A stretch of 64,000 bases of DNA from MED-G105 sp050331095 (GCA_050331095.1 JBHJHE010000012.1:124001-188000); one strand, 5' to 3'. Counted from the stretch's first letter, positions 8,427-17,178 are shown. The notes: a model not told the origin generated them from the sequence alone. Numbers and translations are program-made.

Positions 8427-10058
8427 ATGCCGAAACGCCGTCCCGTCGCCATCGCCAAATGGCGCGAACTTGAAGACCGTCGGCCGGCGCGCGCGCGCGT
8501 CGCCGACGTCGACCTCGTGATCGTGCGCTATGGCGAGGAGGTCTCCGTGCTTTACGGGCGCTGCCTCCACCGCGGCGCGCTCCTCGCCGACGGACGCATC
8601 GAAGGCGCAAACCTTATCTGCGGCGTCCATAACTGGGATTTCCGCTTCGACACCGGCGTCAGCGAATACAACAACGCCGAGCGCCTCCAGAAATTCGAGG
8701 CGTGGGTCAAAGGCGGCAAGGTCTTCGTCGACGAGGCTGCGATCGAGGCCTGGGCGCGCGACAACCCGCAGCCTTTCGATCGCGAGGCCTATCTCGGCGA
8801 TTACCAGGACACCCATCCGGCCGCGGAGGAGCCCCACAACAAGACGATCCAGGAGCTCGCCCGCCACGGCCTCAAGAACGTCGGCGGCCATGGGGCCGTC
8901 GACGCCATGGGCGTCAGCTACGAAGACCTGCCGCGTTGGGACGACATCCAGATCGTCACGGCGCAGCTGCATCGCCTGCCGCTCCTCGACGAGGAGCCCG
9001 TGGCGAGCGAGACCGTCATCGGCCCGCGGGCGAAGAAACCGCTCGTCCTCGAGATTCCGCTCTTTGTTTCCGACATGAGTTTCGGCGCCCTGTCGCGCGA
9101 GGCGAAGATCGCCCTCGCCAAGGGCGCGCAAATGGCCGGCACGGGGAGCTGCTCGGGCGAAGGCGGCTCCCTCGACGCCGAACGGGCGGCGAACGCCCGC
9201 TATTTCTACGAACTCGCCTCCGCGCGGTTCGGCTTCTCCTGGGACAAGGTGCGCGGCGCCGCCGCCTTCCACTTCAAGGGCGGCCAAGGCGCGAAGACCG
9301 GCACCGGCGGCCACCTGCCCGGCGCGAAGGTCGTCGGCGAAATCGCCGAGGTGCGCAATCTTGAGCCGGGCGCGCCGGCGATCTCGCCGTCGCGGTTCCC
9401 CGACTGGACGAGCCTGTCGCAGTTCCGCGACTTCGCGACGGAAGTCCGTGAGCGGACCGGTGGAATCCCCATCGGCTACAAGATGTCGGCGCAGAACGTC
9501 GAACGCGACCTCGACGCGGCGCTCGAGATCGGCGTCGACTACGTTATCCTCGACGGGCGAGGCGGCGGCACGGGCGCGGCGCCGCTTCTCTTCCGCGACC
9601 ACATCTCCGTGCCGACGATCCCCGCCCTGGCCCGCGCGCGCCGCCATCTCGACGCCGCCGGCGCCAGCGACGTGACCCTCGTCGCGACGGGCGGGCTTCG
9701 TCTGCCGGCGGACTTCGTCAAGGCGATGGCCCTCGGCGCCGACGCCGTCGCGCTGGCGAATTCGGCGATGCAGGCGATCGGGTGCATCGCCATGCGCGCG
9801 TGCCACACGGACAACTGCCCCGTCGGAATCACCTCGATGAAGGACGATTTGCGCGCCCGCCTCGAAGTCGACAAATCTGCGAAGCGCCTCGCGAACTTCC
9901 TTGAAGCCTCGACGCATCTGATGCAGGTGCTCGCGCGCGCCTGCGGCCACAGGGCGCTCGGCGACTTCGAACTGGAGGATCTGACCACCTTCAAGCCGGA
10001 AATGGCGGCGCTCGCCGGCGTGCCCTTCGGCGGCGTCCAAAGCGGTCGCGCGATTTGA
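8427..10058 (+). CDS. Rieske [2Fe-2S] - FMN glutamate synthase-like fusion protein
   Basis: 543 residues in two parts. Residues 1-100 form a Rieske domain with Cys46-x-His48 and Cys65-x2-His68. From about residue 150 the protein resembles the FMN-binding synthase domain of GltB: FVSDMSFGALSREAKIAL, SCSGEGG, FHFKGGQGAKTGTGGHLPG, VDYVILDGRGGGTGAAP, and the [3Fe-4S] ligands Cys453, Cys459 and Cys464 in the C-x5-C-x4-C pattern ending CPVGI. No glutaminase domain is present. It therefore can hold a 2Fe-2S cluster, FMN and a 3Fe-4S cluster in one chain. The substrate is unknown. Its stop overlaps the start of the next gene. Confidence 0.85.
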   Translation: MPKRRPVAIAKWRELEDRRPARARVADVDLVIVRYGEEVSVLYGRCLHRGALLADGRIEGANLICGVHNWDFRFDTGVSEYNNAERLQKFEAWVKGGKVFVDEAAIEAWARDNPQPFDREAYLGDYQDTHPAAEEPHNKTIQELARHGLKNVGGHGAVDAMGVSYEDLPRWDDIQIVTAQLHRLPLLDEEPVASETVIGPRAKKPLVLEIPLFVSDMSFGALSREAKIALAKGAQMAGTGSCSGEGGSLDAERAANARYFYELASARFGFSWDKVRGAAAFHFKGGQGAKTGTGGHLPGAKVVGEIAEVRNLEPGAPAISPSRFPDWTSLSQFRDFATEVRERTGGIPIGYKMSAQNVERDLDAALEIGVDYVILDGRGGGTGAAPLLFRDHISVPTIPALARARRHLDAAGASDVTLVATGGLRLPADFVKAMALGADAVALANSAMQAIGCIAMRACHTDNCPVGITSMKDDLRARLEVDKSAKRLANFLEASTHLMQVLARACGHRALGDFELEDLTTFKPEMAALAGVPFGGVQSGRAI

Positions 10059-11305
10059 CGAGCCCGGCGGAATTCTCCGAACCCGAGGTCGAGCGCCTGA
10101 CGGGCGCGGCGGGGCTCCTACTCGAAGCCGCGCAGCGCTTGCCCGTCCTGCGCACGTTGAACTGGGACCGTTCGTACGCTGAGGCGTTCTTCGCCTCGGG
10201 CGAGCGCGAACCGCCACAGCCCGAGTACGAGAAGATCGGTCCCGACCCGTCCCTCGAACGCATCTTCGCCGCGCGCGCGCTCGTCTCGGGCGCAAGCCCC
10301 GTCCACGTCTGGCTAAAGCGCGTCGCAGACATTGCCGAGGAAACCGCCGCAATGCTCGACTGCGTCGGCACGGCGCTCTTCCATGGCCATTCGCGCGCGC
10401 TTTACGGCAGCCCGTCCGCCCCCATCGCCAGCGGCTCGACGACGGCTCTCGACCTCGCCTGGCGGCTCGACGGGCTCCTTGGCGAGTTCAATGACGCCGC
10501 CCTGCATCTGGAGCCGCCGGAAACGTTGAGCGCAGAGGACGTCAAAGCGCGGTTCGATGCAGCGCTGCCGGAGTATTTCGGCGCGCACGCGCCGGAAGTG
10601 ATCGTCACGCCGAACGTCTCCGCGAAGGCCGCGGCGGGCCCGGACTACATCAAGCTGCGCGCCGACGCCGCGTTCTCCGATCTCGATCTCGACCAACTCC
10701 TTCAGCATGAGGCGCTTGTCCACATCGCGACGGGAATGAACGGGCGGGCGCAGACGCGATTTCCGATCCTCGGCGAGAACCACCCGGGCGCGACGCGCAC
10801 GCAGGAGGGCCTCGCCGTCTTCGCCGAATTCATCTCCGGCGCGCTCGACCCGCGGCGGTTCAAACGCCTCGCCGACCGCACGATCGCCATCGACATGGCG
10901 GCGGAGGGCGCGGACTTTCTAGAGCTCTACGGCTTCTTCCGCGAACGAAACGCCCAGGACAAACCCTTCGAAGCCTTCGAGAGCGCGCGGCGCGTCGTGC
11001 GCGGCGGCCTCGTCAACGGCGGCGGTCCGTTTACGAAGGATTCGGTCTACCTTGGCGGCCTCATCGAGGTGCACCACCACCTGCGCGCCGTCGTGCGCGC
11101 CGGCGACGCCAACTTCGCGCGGCGTCTTTTCGTGGGCAAAATCGACCTCGCCGATCTGCCGGCGATGGACGCGCTCCTCGCCGACGGACTCATCGATCCG
11201 CCGACGCACCTGCCGCCGTGGGCGCGCGACGCGCGATTTTTGCTGTCCCACCTCGCGTATTCGTCGTTCCTCAACGAGATCGACGCGCCGGCGAGCGCCG
11301 CCTGA
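10055..11305 (+). CDS. QEGLA-motif HExxxH putative metallopeptidase (DUF1704 family)
   Basis: 416 residues. It matches the family named 'flavohemoglobin expression-modulating QEGLA motif protein', related to the eukaryotic MATCAP/tyrosine carboxypeptidases. The zinc-type motif HEALVH (His218, Glu219, His223) is followed by the name motif QEGLA at 250-254. Other matches are PEYFGAHAPEVIVTPNVSAKA and KDSVYLGGLIEVHHHLR. The start is TTG at 10055, overlapping the previous stop as TTGA; translation is thus coupled to the Rieske/FMN protein, suggesting a shared pathway. Peptidase activity is inference from the motif. Confidence 0.8.
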   Translation: MTSPAEFSEPEVERLTGAAGLLLEAAQRLPVLRTLNWDRSYAEAFFASGEREPPQPEYEKIGPDPSLERIFAARALVSGASPVHVWLKRVADIAEETAAMLDCVGTALFHGHSRALYGSPSAPIASGSTTALDLAWRLDGLLGEFNDAALHLEPPETLSAEDVKARFDAALPEYFGAHAPEVIVTPNVSAKAAAGPDYIKLRADAAFSDLDLDQLLQHEALVHIATGMNGRAQTRFPILGENHPGATRTQEGLAVFAEFISGALDPRRFKRLADRTIAIDMAAEGADFLELYGFFRERNAQDKPFEAFESARRVVRGGLVNGGGPFTKDSVYLGGLIEVHHHLRAVVRAGDANFARRLFVGKIDLADLPAMDALLADGLIDPPTHLPPWARDARFLLSHLAYSSFLNEIDAPASAA

Positions 11306-11512
11306 CGCGACGTCTCCGGCGAGGCCCGCCAAGGCTGGACACCCGCGCCGTTTCTCGATCAATAGGCGACGACGCCATGCGTCGCCGACGGGCGGAGCGC
11401 GCGGCGTCAAGGGGAGCGAACGACGTCCCGCCGAAGCGCTGGCGCCAATCGTGAACGACACGCCGGACGACGAGCTCCGATGGGACGGAAGGCGCGGAAC
11501 GGCGAACGAACC
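11306..11512. other. Intergenic stretch without a recognised gene
   Basis: About 200 bases between the QEGLA gene and the SGNH gene. It holds a 7-bp inverted repeat, GGCGACG/CGTCGCC (near 11367-11388), with no U-tract, which may be a weak terminator. No small ORF with a convincing ribosome binding site was seen. Confidence 0.4.
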
Positions 11513-12709
11513 ATGACGACGAAAAACAACATAATGAGCGCCCTGTCGGTGGGCGCGAACGCAGTGCTCCCGAAGTCGGGCCGGGCGCGCGTGATCGCGA
11601 TCAACGTCGTCATCGTGATCGTCATGGTCGCCGCGATCGAAGGGTTAAGCGCGCTCGGACGCATCGCGCTCGGCCGGCCGGCCCTGCCGATCTTCACCGC
11701 GGGAACCTTTGACGCCCAGCCGTGCCTGCGCATGAAAACCCACGTCCTTTTCAGCCACGTCTCCGACCATGGCGGCGGCTGCGAGCCCTTGAACGGCGAG
11801 GTCGTCGATCAGTTCGTTTTCTATGACGGCCTCGGCGACAAAAAACGGGTGCTGACGCTCGGCGGCTCGACGACGTCGGGCTTCTACCAACATTATTCGG
11901 ACGGCCGCACCTGGCCGCTGCAACTGCACGAGCTTCTTACGGATACGGACTATGGCGTCGTCAACGGCGCGCTCGGCGGCTACAGCTCGCTCCAGGAGAT
12001 GTACAAGCTCATCTCCCAGGCGCCGCGGCTCAATGGCGACCTCGCCTTCGTCGTCAGCCTGAACGGCATCAACGACCTGCCGAACTATCAAGGCGCCAAC
12101 GCGGCGCGCGCGCTTGAGTATCCGCACCTGAGCCAGGTGCAGCATATGATGAACGACCGACAGATCTGGGTCGATCAGCGTCTGCACCCGATCAGCTTCC
12201 TGCCGAACACGCGCTCGCTCTTACGCAAAATCATGGGCGCGGAAACCAAAAAGACCGTCGATGCGGGAGCGTCCGTCGGGCCCGGCTCGGACGAAGACGT
12301 CGCCAGCGACGACGACGCGCCCTTCCGGGCGCTGAACGCGGCTGACCGTTGGTATGCGAACGTCCGCATGATGCGGGCCGTCGCCGAAGAGTTCGGCGCG
12401 ACCTACCTCGTGTTTCTCCAGCCGACGATGGGGCTTGAGGGGCCGCAGGCGACGCCGACGGCCGACACGCCGGACGCCGGGATTTTCAAAGAACAGCTTG
12501 GCGACGCGAACGAATACCGCGAGGCGATCAACGCGCTTTATGAGGCGCTGCGCGCGCGCTGCGCGGCGCTCGCCTATTGCTACGACATTTCCGACGTGGG
12601 CCCGCCGACGGGCGACGTCTACGCCGACGCGCGCCATCACAACGCCAAAGGAAACGCGCTGATCGCCGAGAAAGTGCGGGACGTGCTCGCTCAGCACGGC
12701 CTTCGCTGA
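11513..12709 (+). CDS. Membrane-anchored SGNH/GDSL hydrolase-like protein
   Basis: 398 residues. A single N-terminal membrane helix (residues 26-45, VIAINVVIVIVMVAAIEGL) is followed by a periplasmic SGNH domain: LTLGGSTTSG with the nucleophile Ser119, a VSLNGINDLP block III with Asn, and a closing DARHHNAKGN carrying Asp372 and His375 or His376. Such proteins remove or add acyl groups on surface glycans or lipids. The start at 11513 is chosen over an upstream in-frame ATG (11480) because it gives a normal N-in membrane anchor; neither has a clear ribosome site. The gene lies 17 bases before the next, so the two share a transcript. Confidence 0.72.
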   Translation: MTTKNNIMSALSVGANAVLPKSGRARVIAINVVIVIVMVAAIEGLSALGRIALGRPALPIFTAGTFDAQPCLRMKTHVLFSHVSDHGGGCEPLNGEVVDQFVFYDGLGDKKRVLTLGGSTTSGFYQHYSDGRTWPLQLHELLTDTDYGVVNGALGGYSSLQEMYKLISQAPRLNGDLAFVVSLNGINDLPNYQGANAARALEYPHLSQVQHMMNDRQIWVDQRLHPISFLPNTRSLLRKIMGAETKKTVDAGASVGPGSDEDVASDDDAPFRALNAADRWYANVRMMRAVAEEFGATYLVFLQPTMGLEGPQATPTADTPDAGIFKEQLGDANEYREAINALYEALRARCAALAYCYDISDVGPPTGDVYADARHHNAKGNALIAEKVRDVLAQHGLR

Positions 12710-12726
12710 CGCGGCGCCGTCGCCTG

Positions 12727-13638
12727 ATGCGCGTTCTTCTCTTCGGGGCGACGGGAACGATCGGGCGGGCCGCGGCCCGCGCGATGACCCGACGCGGCTG
12801 CGACGTCGTCGCCGTCGCCCGACGCGACCCGGCGCTCGACGGCGCAAGCGCGCGGATCGCGGACGTCGCCGACGTTCGGTCGTTGAAGCGCGACGCCTTC
12901 CGCGGGGAGCGGTTCGACGCCGTCGTCTCCTGCCTCGCCTCGCGCACGGGCGCGCCCGACGACGCCTGGACGATCGACTACAAGGCGCATGCGGATATTC
13001 TGAGCCTCGCCGCGGACGGCGGCGCATCGAAATTCGTGCTATTGTCGGCGAGCTGCGTGCAGAAGCCGCGTCTCGCCTTCCAGCACGCCAAGCTCGCCTT
13101 CGAGCGCGACCTCGCCGCCTCGGGCCTCGACTGCGCGATCGTTCGGCCCACGGCCTATTTCAAGTCGCTTTCCGGGCAGATCGACCGCGTGCGGCGCGGC
13201 GAGCCGTTCCTCATCTTCGGCGACGGCGAACTCACGCGCACGATGCCGATCAGCGACGACGACCTCGCCGATTTTCTCGCCGCGCGCGTGACGGAGCCGC
13301 CGCGAGGAGCGCGCGTGCTGCCGATCGGCGGGCCCGGTCCGGCGATCACGCCGCGTGACTGCGCGGAGCGGCTTTTCGCGCTCGCCGGCCGACCGCCGCG
13401 TTTCCGTCGCGTTCCCGTCGCCCTGTTCAGAACCGCCGCGACGACGCTCGGCGGCCTGTCGCGCGTCGCGCCGGCCCTCGCCGCGAAGGCGGAGTATGCG
13501 CGGATCGCAACCTATTACGCGACGGAGTCGATGCTCGTCTGGGACGAGGAAAAGCGGCGCTACGACGCCGACGCCACCGAAGAGCATGGCTCGGAGACGC
13601 TTTTCGAGCACTACGCCCGGCGAATTGCGGCCGCCTGA
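12727..13638 (+). CDS. NAD(P)H-binding protein, divinyl (proto)chlorophyllide 8-vinyl-reductase (BciA/DVR) homologue
   Basis: 303 residues. After a Rossmann start (VLLFGATGTIGRAAARA) it follows the plant/green-bacterial DVR pattern closely: KFVLLSASCVQKPRLAFQHAK in two overlapping blocks, IVRPTAYFKSLSGQI, GEPFLIFGDGELTRT, PISDDDLADF, LPIGGPGPAITP and YYATESMLVWD. DVR enzymes reduce the C8 vinyl group of chlorophyll precursors. No other pigment-synthesis gene is seen in the window, so either the host makes bacteriochlorophyll elsewhere or the protein has a different substrate. The homology is clear, the reaction less so. Confidence 0.8.
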   Translation: MRVLLFGATGTIGRAAARAMTRRGCDVVAVARRDPALDGASARIADVADVRSLKRDAFRGERFDAVVSCLASRTGAPDDAWTIDYKAHADILSLAADGGASKFVLLSASCVQKPRLAFQHAKLAFERDLAASGLDCAIVRPTAYFKSLSGQIDRVRRGEPFLIFGDGELTRTMPISDDDLADFLAARVTEPPRGARVLPIGGPGPAITPRDCAERLFALAGRPPRFRRVPVALFRTAATTLGGLSRVAPALAAKAEYARIATYYATESMLVWDEEKRRYDADATEEHGSETLFEHYARRIAAA

Positions 13639-13655
13639 CGCGCCGCCGCCGCCAC

Positions 13656-13672
13656 TTGGCCCCCTTCTTGCT
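13656..13672 (+). promoter_or_regulatory. Candidate sigma-54 (-24/-12) promoter
   Basis: The sequence TTGGCCCCCTTCTTGCT has the GG and GC elements exactly 10 bases apart with the TTGC[A/T] -12 box, as in the TGGCACG-N4-TTGCW consensus (three mismatches in the -24 part). It stands about 68 bases before the ATG of the small secreted protein. No enhancer-binding activator site was identified. Confidence 0.35.
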
Positions 13673-13740
13673 CCGCCCGCGTCGAACGAAGGCCGCGCCA
13701 GCGCGTCACTGTCGCGCGCGGGCGGGAGAAGGAGCGCGTC

Positions 13741-14247
13741 ATGGCTCAACACAAACGATTGATCGCAGCGACGGCGGCCGCCCTCGGCCTTGCGGCCGCG
13801 CCCGCCTCGGCGAGCGGCTGGACGTACGTAAAGACGGCCGACCGCCTGACGAACGAAAGTTTCGCGATCGCGGAGGGCGCGCCGGTGCGCCGGCGCGGCG
13901 ACGACGACTTCCGCGTACGGTTCGAATGTCGCGGCGGCGACGATTTCGTTTTTGCACTGAAAACCAGAGGCGCGCCGCTTGGCGGACGTTCCTTCAAAAT
14001 CGAATACCGCATCGACGCCGGAGACGATCGCGGTTTCCGCCTTCGCCCCTACGCCAACGCCCGCGACGGCGGCCTCAACCGCTACGAAGCGGCGACCCTC
14101 GCCAACGAACTTTTGTTGGGAAACAACGTCTTCGTGCGCGTCACGGGCCCCGGCAAGGAATCGCTCGAGGCTGAGTTCTCGCTGCGGGACGCAGCCGGCC
14201 CGATCGCCAAAGCGGCGGCGGCTTGCGGCTACGGGTTGCGGCCCTGA
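13741..14247 (+). CDS. Hypothetical secreted protein with two conserved-looking cysteines
   Basis: 168 residues with a clear signal peptide (MAQHKRLIAATAAALGLAAA, cut after ASA). The mature part is beta-rich: KTADRLTNESFAIAEGAP, FRVRFECRGGDDFVFAL, then NNVFVRVTGPG and a final ACGYGLRP. Two cysteines, one after the first long strand and one near the end, could form a disulphide. The layout (WTYVKTADRLTN..., then L/F-x-CRG) recalls periplasmic VasI/TagO-like proteins, but the likeness is weak and no secretion genes are near. GAAGGAGCGCGTC provides a ribosome site. Function unknown. Confidence 0.65.
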   Translation: MAQHKRLIAATAAALGLAAAPASASGWTYVKTADRLTNESFAIAEGAPVRRRGDDDFRVRFECRGGDDFVFALKTRGAPLGGRSFKIEYRIDAGDDRGFRLRPYANARDGGLNRYEAATLANELLLGNNVFVRVTGPGKESLEAEFSLRDAAGPIAKAAAACGYGLRP

Positions 14248-14268
14248 GGCGGCGACGCCATCACGAAC

Positions 14269-14316
14269 ATCAACGATGGCTCATCGATACTCCGTAGTCG
14301 ATGAGCCATCGTTGAT
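14269..14316. repeat. Perfect 19-bp inverted repeat between convergent genes
   Basis: Left arm ATCAACGATGGCTCATCGA (14269-14287) and right arm TCGATGAGCCATCGTTGAT (14298-14316) are perfect inverse copies around the 10-base loop TACTCCGTAG, in which TAC/GTA could pair further. It lies between a plus-strand gene ending at 14247 and clpA ending at 14361. It could act as a two-way terminator for these convergent genes, though neither side has a run of U; a mobile repeat is another possibility. Confidence 0.75.
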
Positions 14317-14360
14317 AGACGTACGCTGACGATCTATTCGGCGGAAGCCGGCTCCCCGAC

Positions 14361-16697
14361 CTACCCCTTCCCAACCAACGCCGGAACGCCTGCGCCGCCG
14401 TCGCCAGGTTCCTCGCCGTCGTCGTCGGGCGCGTCCGGGTCGGGCACGTATTCGAAGGCGAGCTTCGTTGCGTCTTCCGGATCGACGTCGACCTGCACGA
14501 CGCCGCCGTTCTTGAGGGCGCCGAAGAGGATCTCGTCGGCGATCGGTTTTTTGACGTGCTCCTGGATGACGCGTCCCAAGGGTCGCGCGCCCATGTCTTC
14601 GTCAAAGCCGCGCTCGGCGAGCCAGCGCGTCGCCGCGGGCGAGACCTCGAAGGTCACGTTGCGGTCGGCGAGCTGCACCTCAAGCTGCAGAACGAACTTC
14701 TCGACGATGCGGTCGATGTCGCCGGCGCGCAGCGACGCGAACTGCACCGTCGCGTCGAGGCGGTTGCGGAATTCCGGCGTGAACATGCGCTTGATCGCCT
14801 CGTCCCGTTCGTCGTCCTTCTTGCCGCCGGCGAAACCGATGGCGAATTTGGCGGCGTCGGCGGCGCCCGCGTTCGTCGTCATGATCATGACGACATTGCG
14901 GAAGTCGATCTTCTTGCCGTTCGTATCCGTCAACCGACCATTGTCCATCACCTGGAGAAGGATGTTGAATATCTCCGGGTGCGCCTTTTCGATCTCGTCG
15001 AGAAGGAGGACGCAGTGCGGGTGCTGATCGATGGCGTCGGTGAGAAGGCCGCCCTGGTCGTAGCCGACATAGCCCGGCGGCGCGCCGATCAACCGCGAGA
15101 CCGTGTGGCGCTCCATGTATTCCGACATGTCGAACCGGACGAGTTCGACGCCCATGAGGGAGGCGAGCTGCTTTGCGACCTCGGTTTTGCCGACGCCCGT
15201 GGGGCCGGCGAAGAGGTAGTTGCCGACGGGCTTGTTCGGTTCGCGCAGGCCCGCCCGCGACAGCTTGCTCGCCGCGGCGAGCTGGTCGATCGCCGCGTCC
15301 TGCCCGAAGACCACCCGCCGCAGATCCTCCGCGAGGTTGCGAAGGCGCTCGGTGTCGGACTTCGAGACTGACTTCGGCGGGATCCGCGCCATCTTGGCGA
15401 CGATCTCTTCGATTTCGGTGACGTCGATGACCTTTTTGCGCTCGTCGACCGGGAACAGCATTTGCCGCGCGCCGGCCTCGTCGATGACGTCGATCGCTTT
15501 GTCGGGCAGCTTGCGCTCGGCCATGTATTTCGACGACAGGTCCACGGCCGACTTCACCGCTTCGTCGGTGTACTCAACGCCGTGGTGCTCCTCGAAATAG
15601 GGCTTCAGGCCGCCGAGAATAGCGATCGTGTCGTCGATCGACGGCTCGTTGACGTCGATCTTCTGGAACCGCCGCGCGAGGGCGCGATCTTTCTCGAAGT
15701 GCTGGCGGTACTCTTTATATGTCGTCGACCCCATGCACCGCAGCGCGCCGGACTGGAGCGCGGGCTTCAGGAGGTTCGATGCGTCCATCGCGCCGCCGGA
15801 CGTCGCGCCGGCGCCGATAACGGTATGTATCTCATCGATGAAGAGGATCGCGTCCTCATGCTCCTCGAGCTCCTTGAGGACCGACTTGATGCGCTCCTCA
15901 AAGTCGCCGCGATAGCGCGTGCCGGCGAGGAGCGCGCCCATGTCGAGGGCGTAGATCGTGGCGTCTTCAAGCACCTCCGGCACCTCCTCGTCGACGATGA
16001 GGCGCGCTAAGCCTTCGGCGATGGCGGTCTTGCCGACGCCGGGGTCGCCGACGAGGATCGGGTTATTCTTGCGCCGGCGGCAGAGGACCTGGATCGAGCG
16101 CTCGATCTCGGCCTGACGGCCGATAAGCGGATCGATCTTGCCCTTGCGCGCCTTCTCGTTGAGGTCGACGCAGTAGGCCGCGAGGGCGCTTTCGTTCTGC
16201 TTGCCGCCCTCGCCTTCCTCCGTCGAGCCGCGCGGGCTGCGCGACTGGCTATCGCCGGGGCGCTTGGCGAGGCCGTGAGAGATGTAATTGACGGCGTCGA
16301 ACCGCGACATGTCCTGCATCTGCAGGAAATGCGCGGCGTTCGACTCGCGTTCGGCGAAAAGCGCCACGAGCACGTTCGCTCCCGTCACCTCTTCGCGGCC
16401 GGAGGACTGGACGTGGATAACCGCGCGCTGGATGACGCGCTGGAAGCTCGCCGTCGGCTTCGCCTGCTCCCCATTGTCGAGCTTCAGGTTGGCGAGATCG
16501 TTTTCGATGAACTCGAAAAGCTGCACGCGCAGCTCTTCCAGATCGACGTTGCAGGCCCGCATCACCGCCGCCGCGTCCTGGTCGGTCGATAGGGCGAGGA
16601 GCAAGAGTTCGAGCGTCGCCAGTTCGTGGTCGCGCTCCGAGGCGAACGAAATCGCGCGGCGCAGGGTCTCGTCGAGATTGCGGCTGAATGACGGCAA
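14361..16697 (-). CDS. clpA: ATP-dependent Clp protease ATP-binding subunit ClpA
   Basis: 778 residues, the normal length. ClpA unfolds proteins and feeds them to ClpP. The N-terminal repeat domain (residues 1-140, ELATLELLLLALSTD) binds ClpS; the first AAA+ module has Walker A GDPGVGKTAIAEGL near residue 220, and the second GPTGVGKTEVAKQL near residue 500 with sensor and C-terminal Clp_D2 parts. DEIHTVIGAGA and LLDEIEKAHPEIFNILLQV are the Walker B segments. The C-terminal tail is acidic (DPDAPDDDGEEPGDGG). It begins 3 bases after clpS, in one operon. Confidence 0.97.
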   Translation of the reverse strand: MPSFSRNLDETLRRAISFASERDHELATLELLLLALSTDQDAAAVMRACNVDLEELRVQLFEFIENDLANLKLDNGEQAKPTASFQRVIQRAVIHVQSSGREEVTGANVLVALFAERESNAAHFLQMQDMSRFDAVNYISHGLAKRPGDSQSRSPRGSTEEGEGGKQNESALAAYCVDLNEKARKGKIDPLIGRQAEIERSIQVLCRRRKNNPILVGDPGVGKTAIAEGLARLIVDEEVPEVLEDATIYALDMGALLAGTRYRGDFEERIKSVLKELEEHEDAILFIDEIHTVIGAGATSGGAMDASNLLKPALQSGALRCMGSTTYKEYRQHFEKDRALARRFQKIDVNEPSIDDTIAILGGLKPYFEEHHGVEYTDEAVKSAVDLSSKYMAERKLPDKAIDVIDEAGARQMLFPVDERKKVIDVTEIEEIVAKMARIPPKSVSKSDTERLRNLAEDLRRVVFGQDAAIDQLAAASKLSRAGLREPNKPVGNYLFAGPTGVGKTEVAKQLASLMGVELVRFDMSEYMERHTVSRLIGAPPGYVGYDQGGLLTDAIDQHPHCVLLLDEIEKAHPEIFNILLQVMDNGRLTDTNGKKIDFRNVVMIMTTNAGAADAAKFAIGFAGGKKDDERDEAIKRMFTPEFRNRLDATVQFASLRAGDIDRIVEKFVLQLEVQLADRNVTFEVSPAATRWLAERGFDEDMGARPLGRVIQEHVKKPIADEILFGALKNGGVVQVDVDPEDATKLAFEYVPDPDAPDDDGEEPGDGGAGVPALVGKG

Positions 16698-16700
16698 CGC

Positions 16701-17021
16701 TTACTCCCTTTCCATCGTGCACTGGAGCGGATGCTGATTGCGGCGAGCGATCTCCATCACTTGGGCGACCTTCGTCTCCGCCACCTCATAGGTGTAAACC
16801 CCGCAAACCCCCACGCCGTTCTGGTGAACGTGCAGCATGATGCGCACGGCGTCTTCGGCGTCCTTGTGGAACACCGCCTGTAACAGCCACACGACGAATT
16901 CCTGCGGCGTGTAATCGTCGTTGAGGAGAAGAACCTTGTAAAGCGAGGGTCGCTTGGTCTTCGGCGCGGTTTCGGAAACCACGCCGACGCCGACACCGCC
17001 GTCTTCCTCTTCCGTTGACAT
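16701..17021 (-). CDS. clpS: ATP-dependent Clp protease adaptor ClpS
   Basis: 106 residues. ClpS delivers N-degron substrates to ClpAP. The signature YKVLLLNDDYTPQEFVVWLL appears at about residues 27-46, followed by KDAEDAVRIMLHVHQNG and VYTYEVAETKVAQV, which line the N-degron pocket. The first 25 residues are an unstructured acidic/polar extension. The ATG at 17021 has GAGAGG 8 bases upstream; longer readings into 17240 are Arg-rich and unlikely. Directly followed by clpA. Confidence 0.96.
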   Translation of the reverse strand: MSTEEEDGGVGVGVVSETAPKTKRPSLYKVLLLNDDYTPQEFVVWLLQAVFHKDAEDAVRIMLHVHQNGVGVCGVYTYEVAETKVAQVMEIARRNQHPLQCTMERE

Positions 17022-17178
17022 GGATGTCGCCTCTCCGCCGGGGGGCCGGCGTCCGCTAGTTTCCGTTAGATATGTAGCCGCGGTCGGTTGAAAAGGCGAA
17101 AACGCGAAACCGCGCGGCGCGCGCGCATCCGTGAGGCGTCGACGCGGTCCGGACGCCTCAGCGCGGGCCTCAACAAAC

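Noticed and set aside
8379..10352. A 657-codon open frame opposite the Rieske/FMN gene
   Set aside because: Arg-rich mirror of a GC-rich gene, without motifs; long antisense frames are usual in such DNA.
11497..11511. GAAC-N7-GAAC match directly before the SGNH gene, like a LexA box
   Set aside because: An eight-base match is expected about twice by chance in a window this size; the site touches the start codon and the gene has no link to DNA repair.
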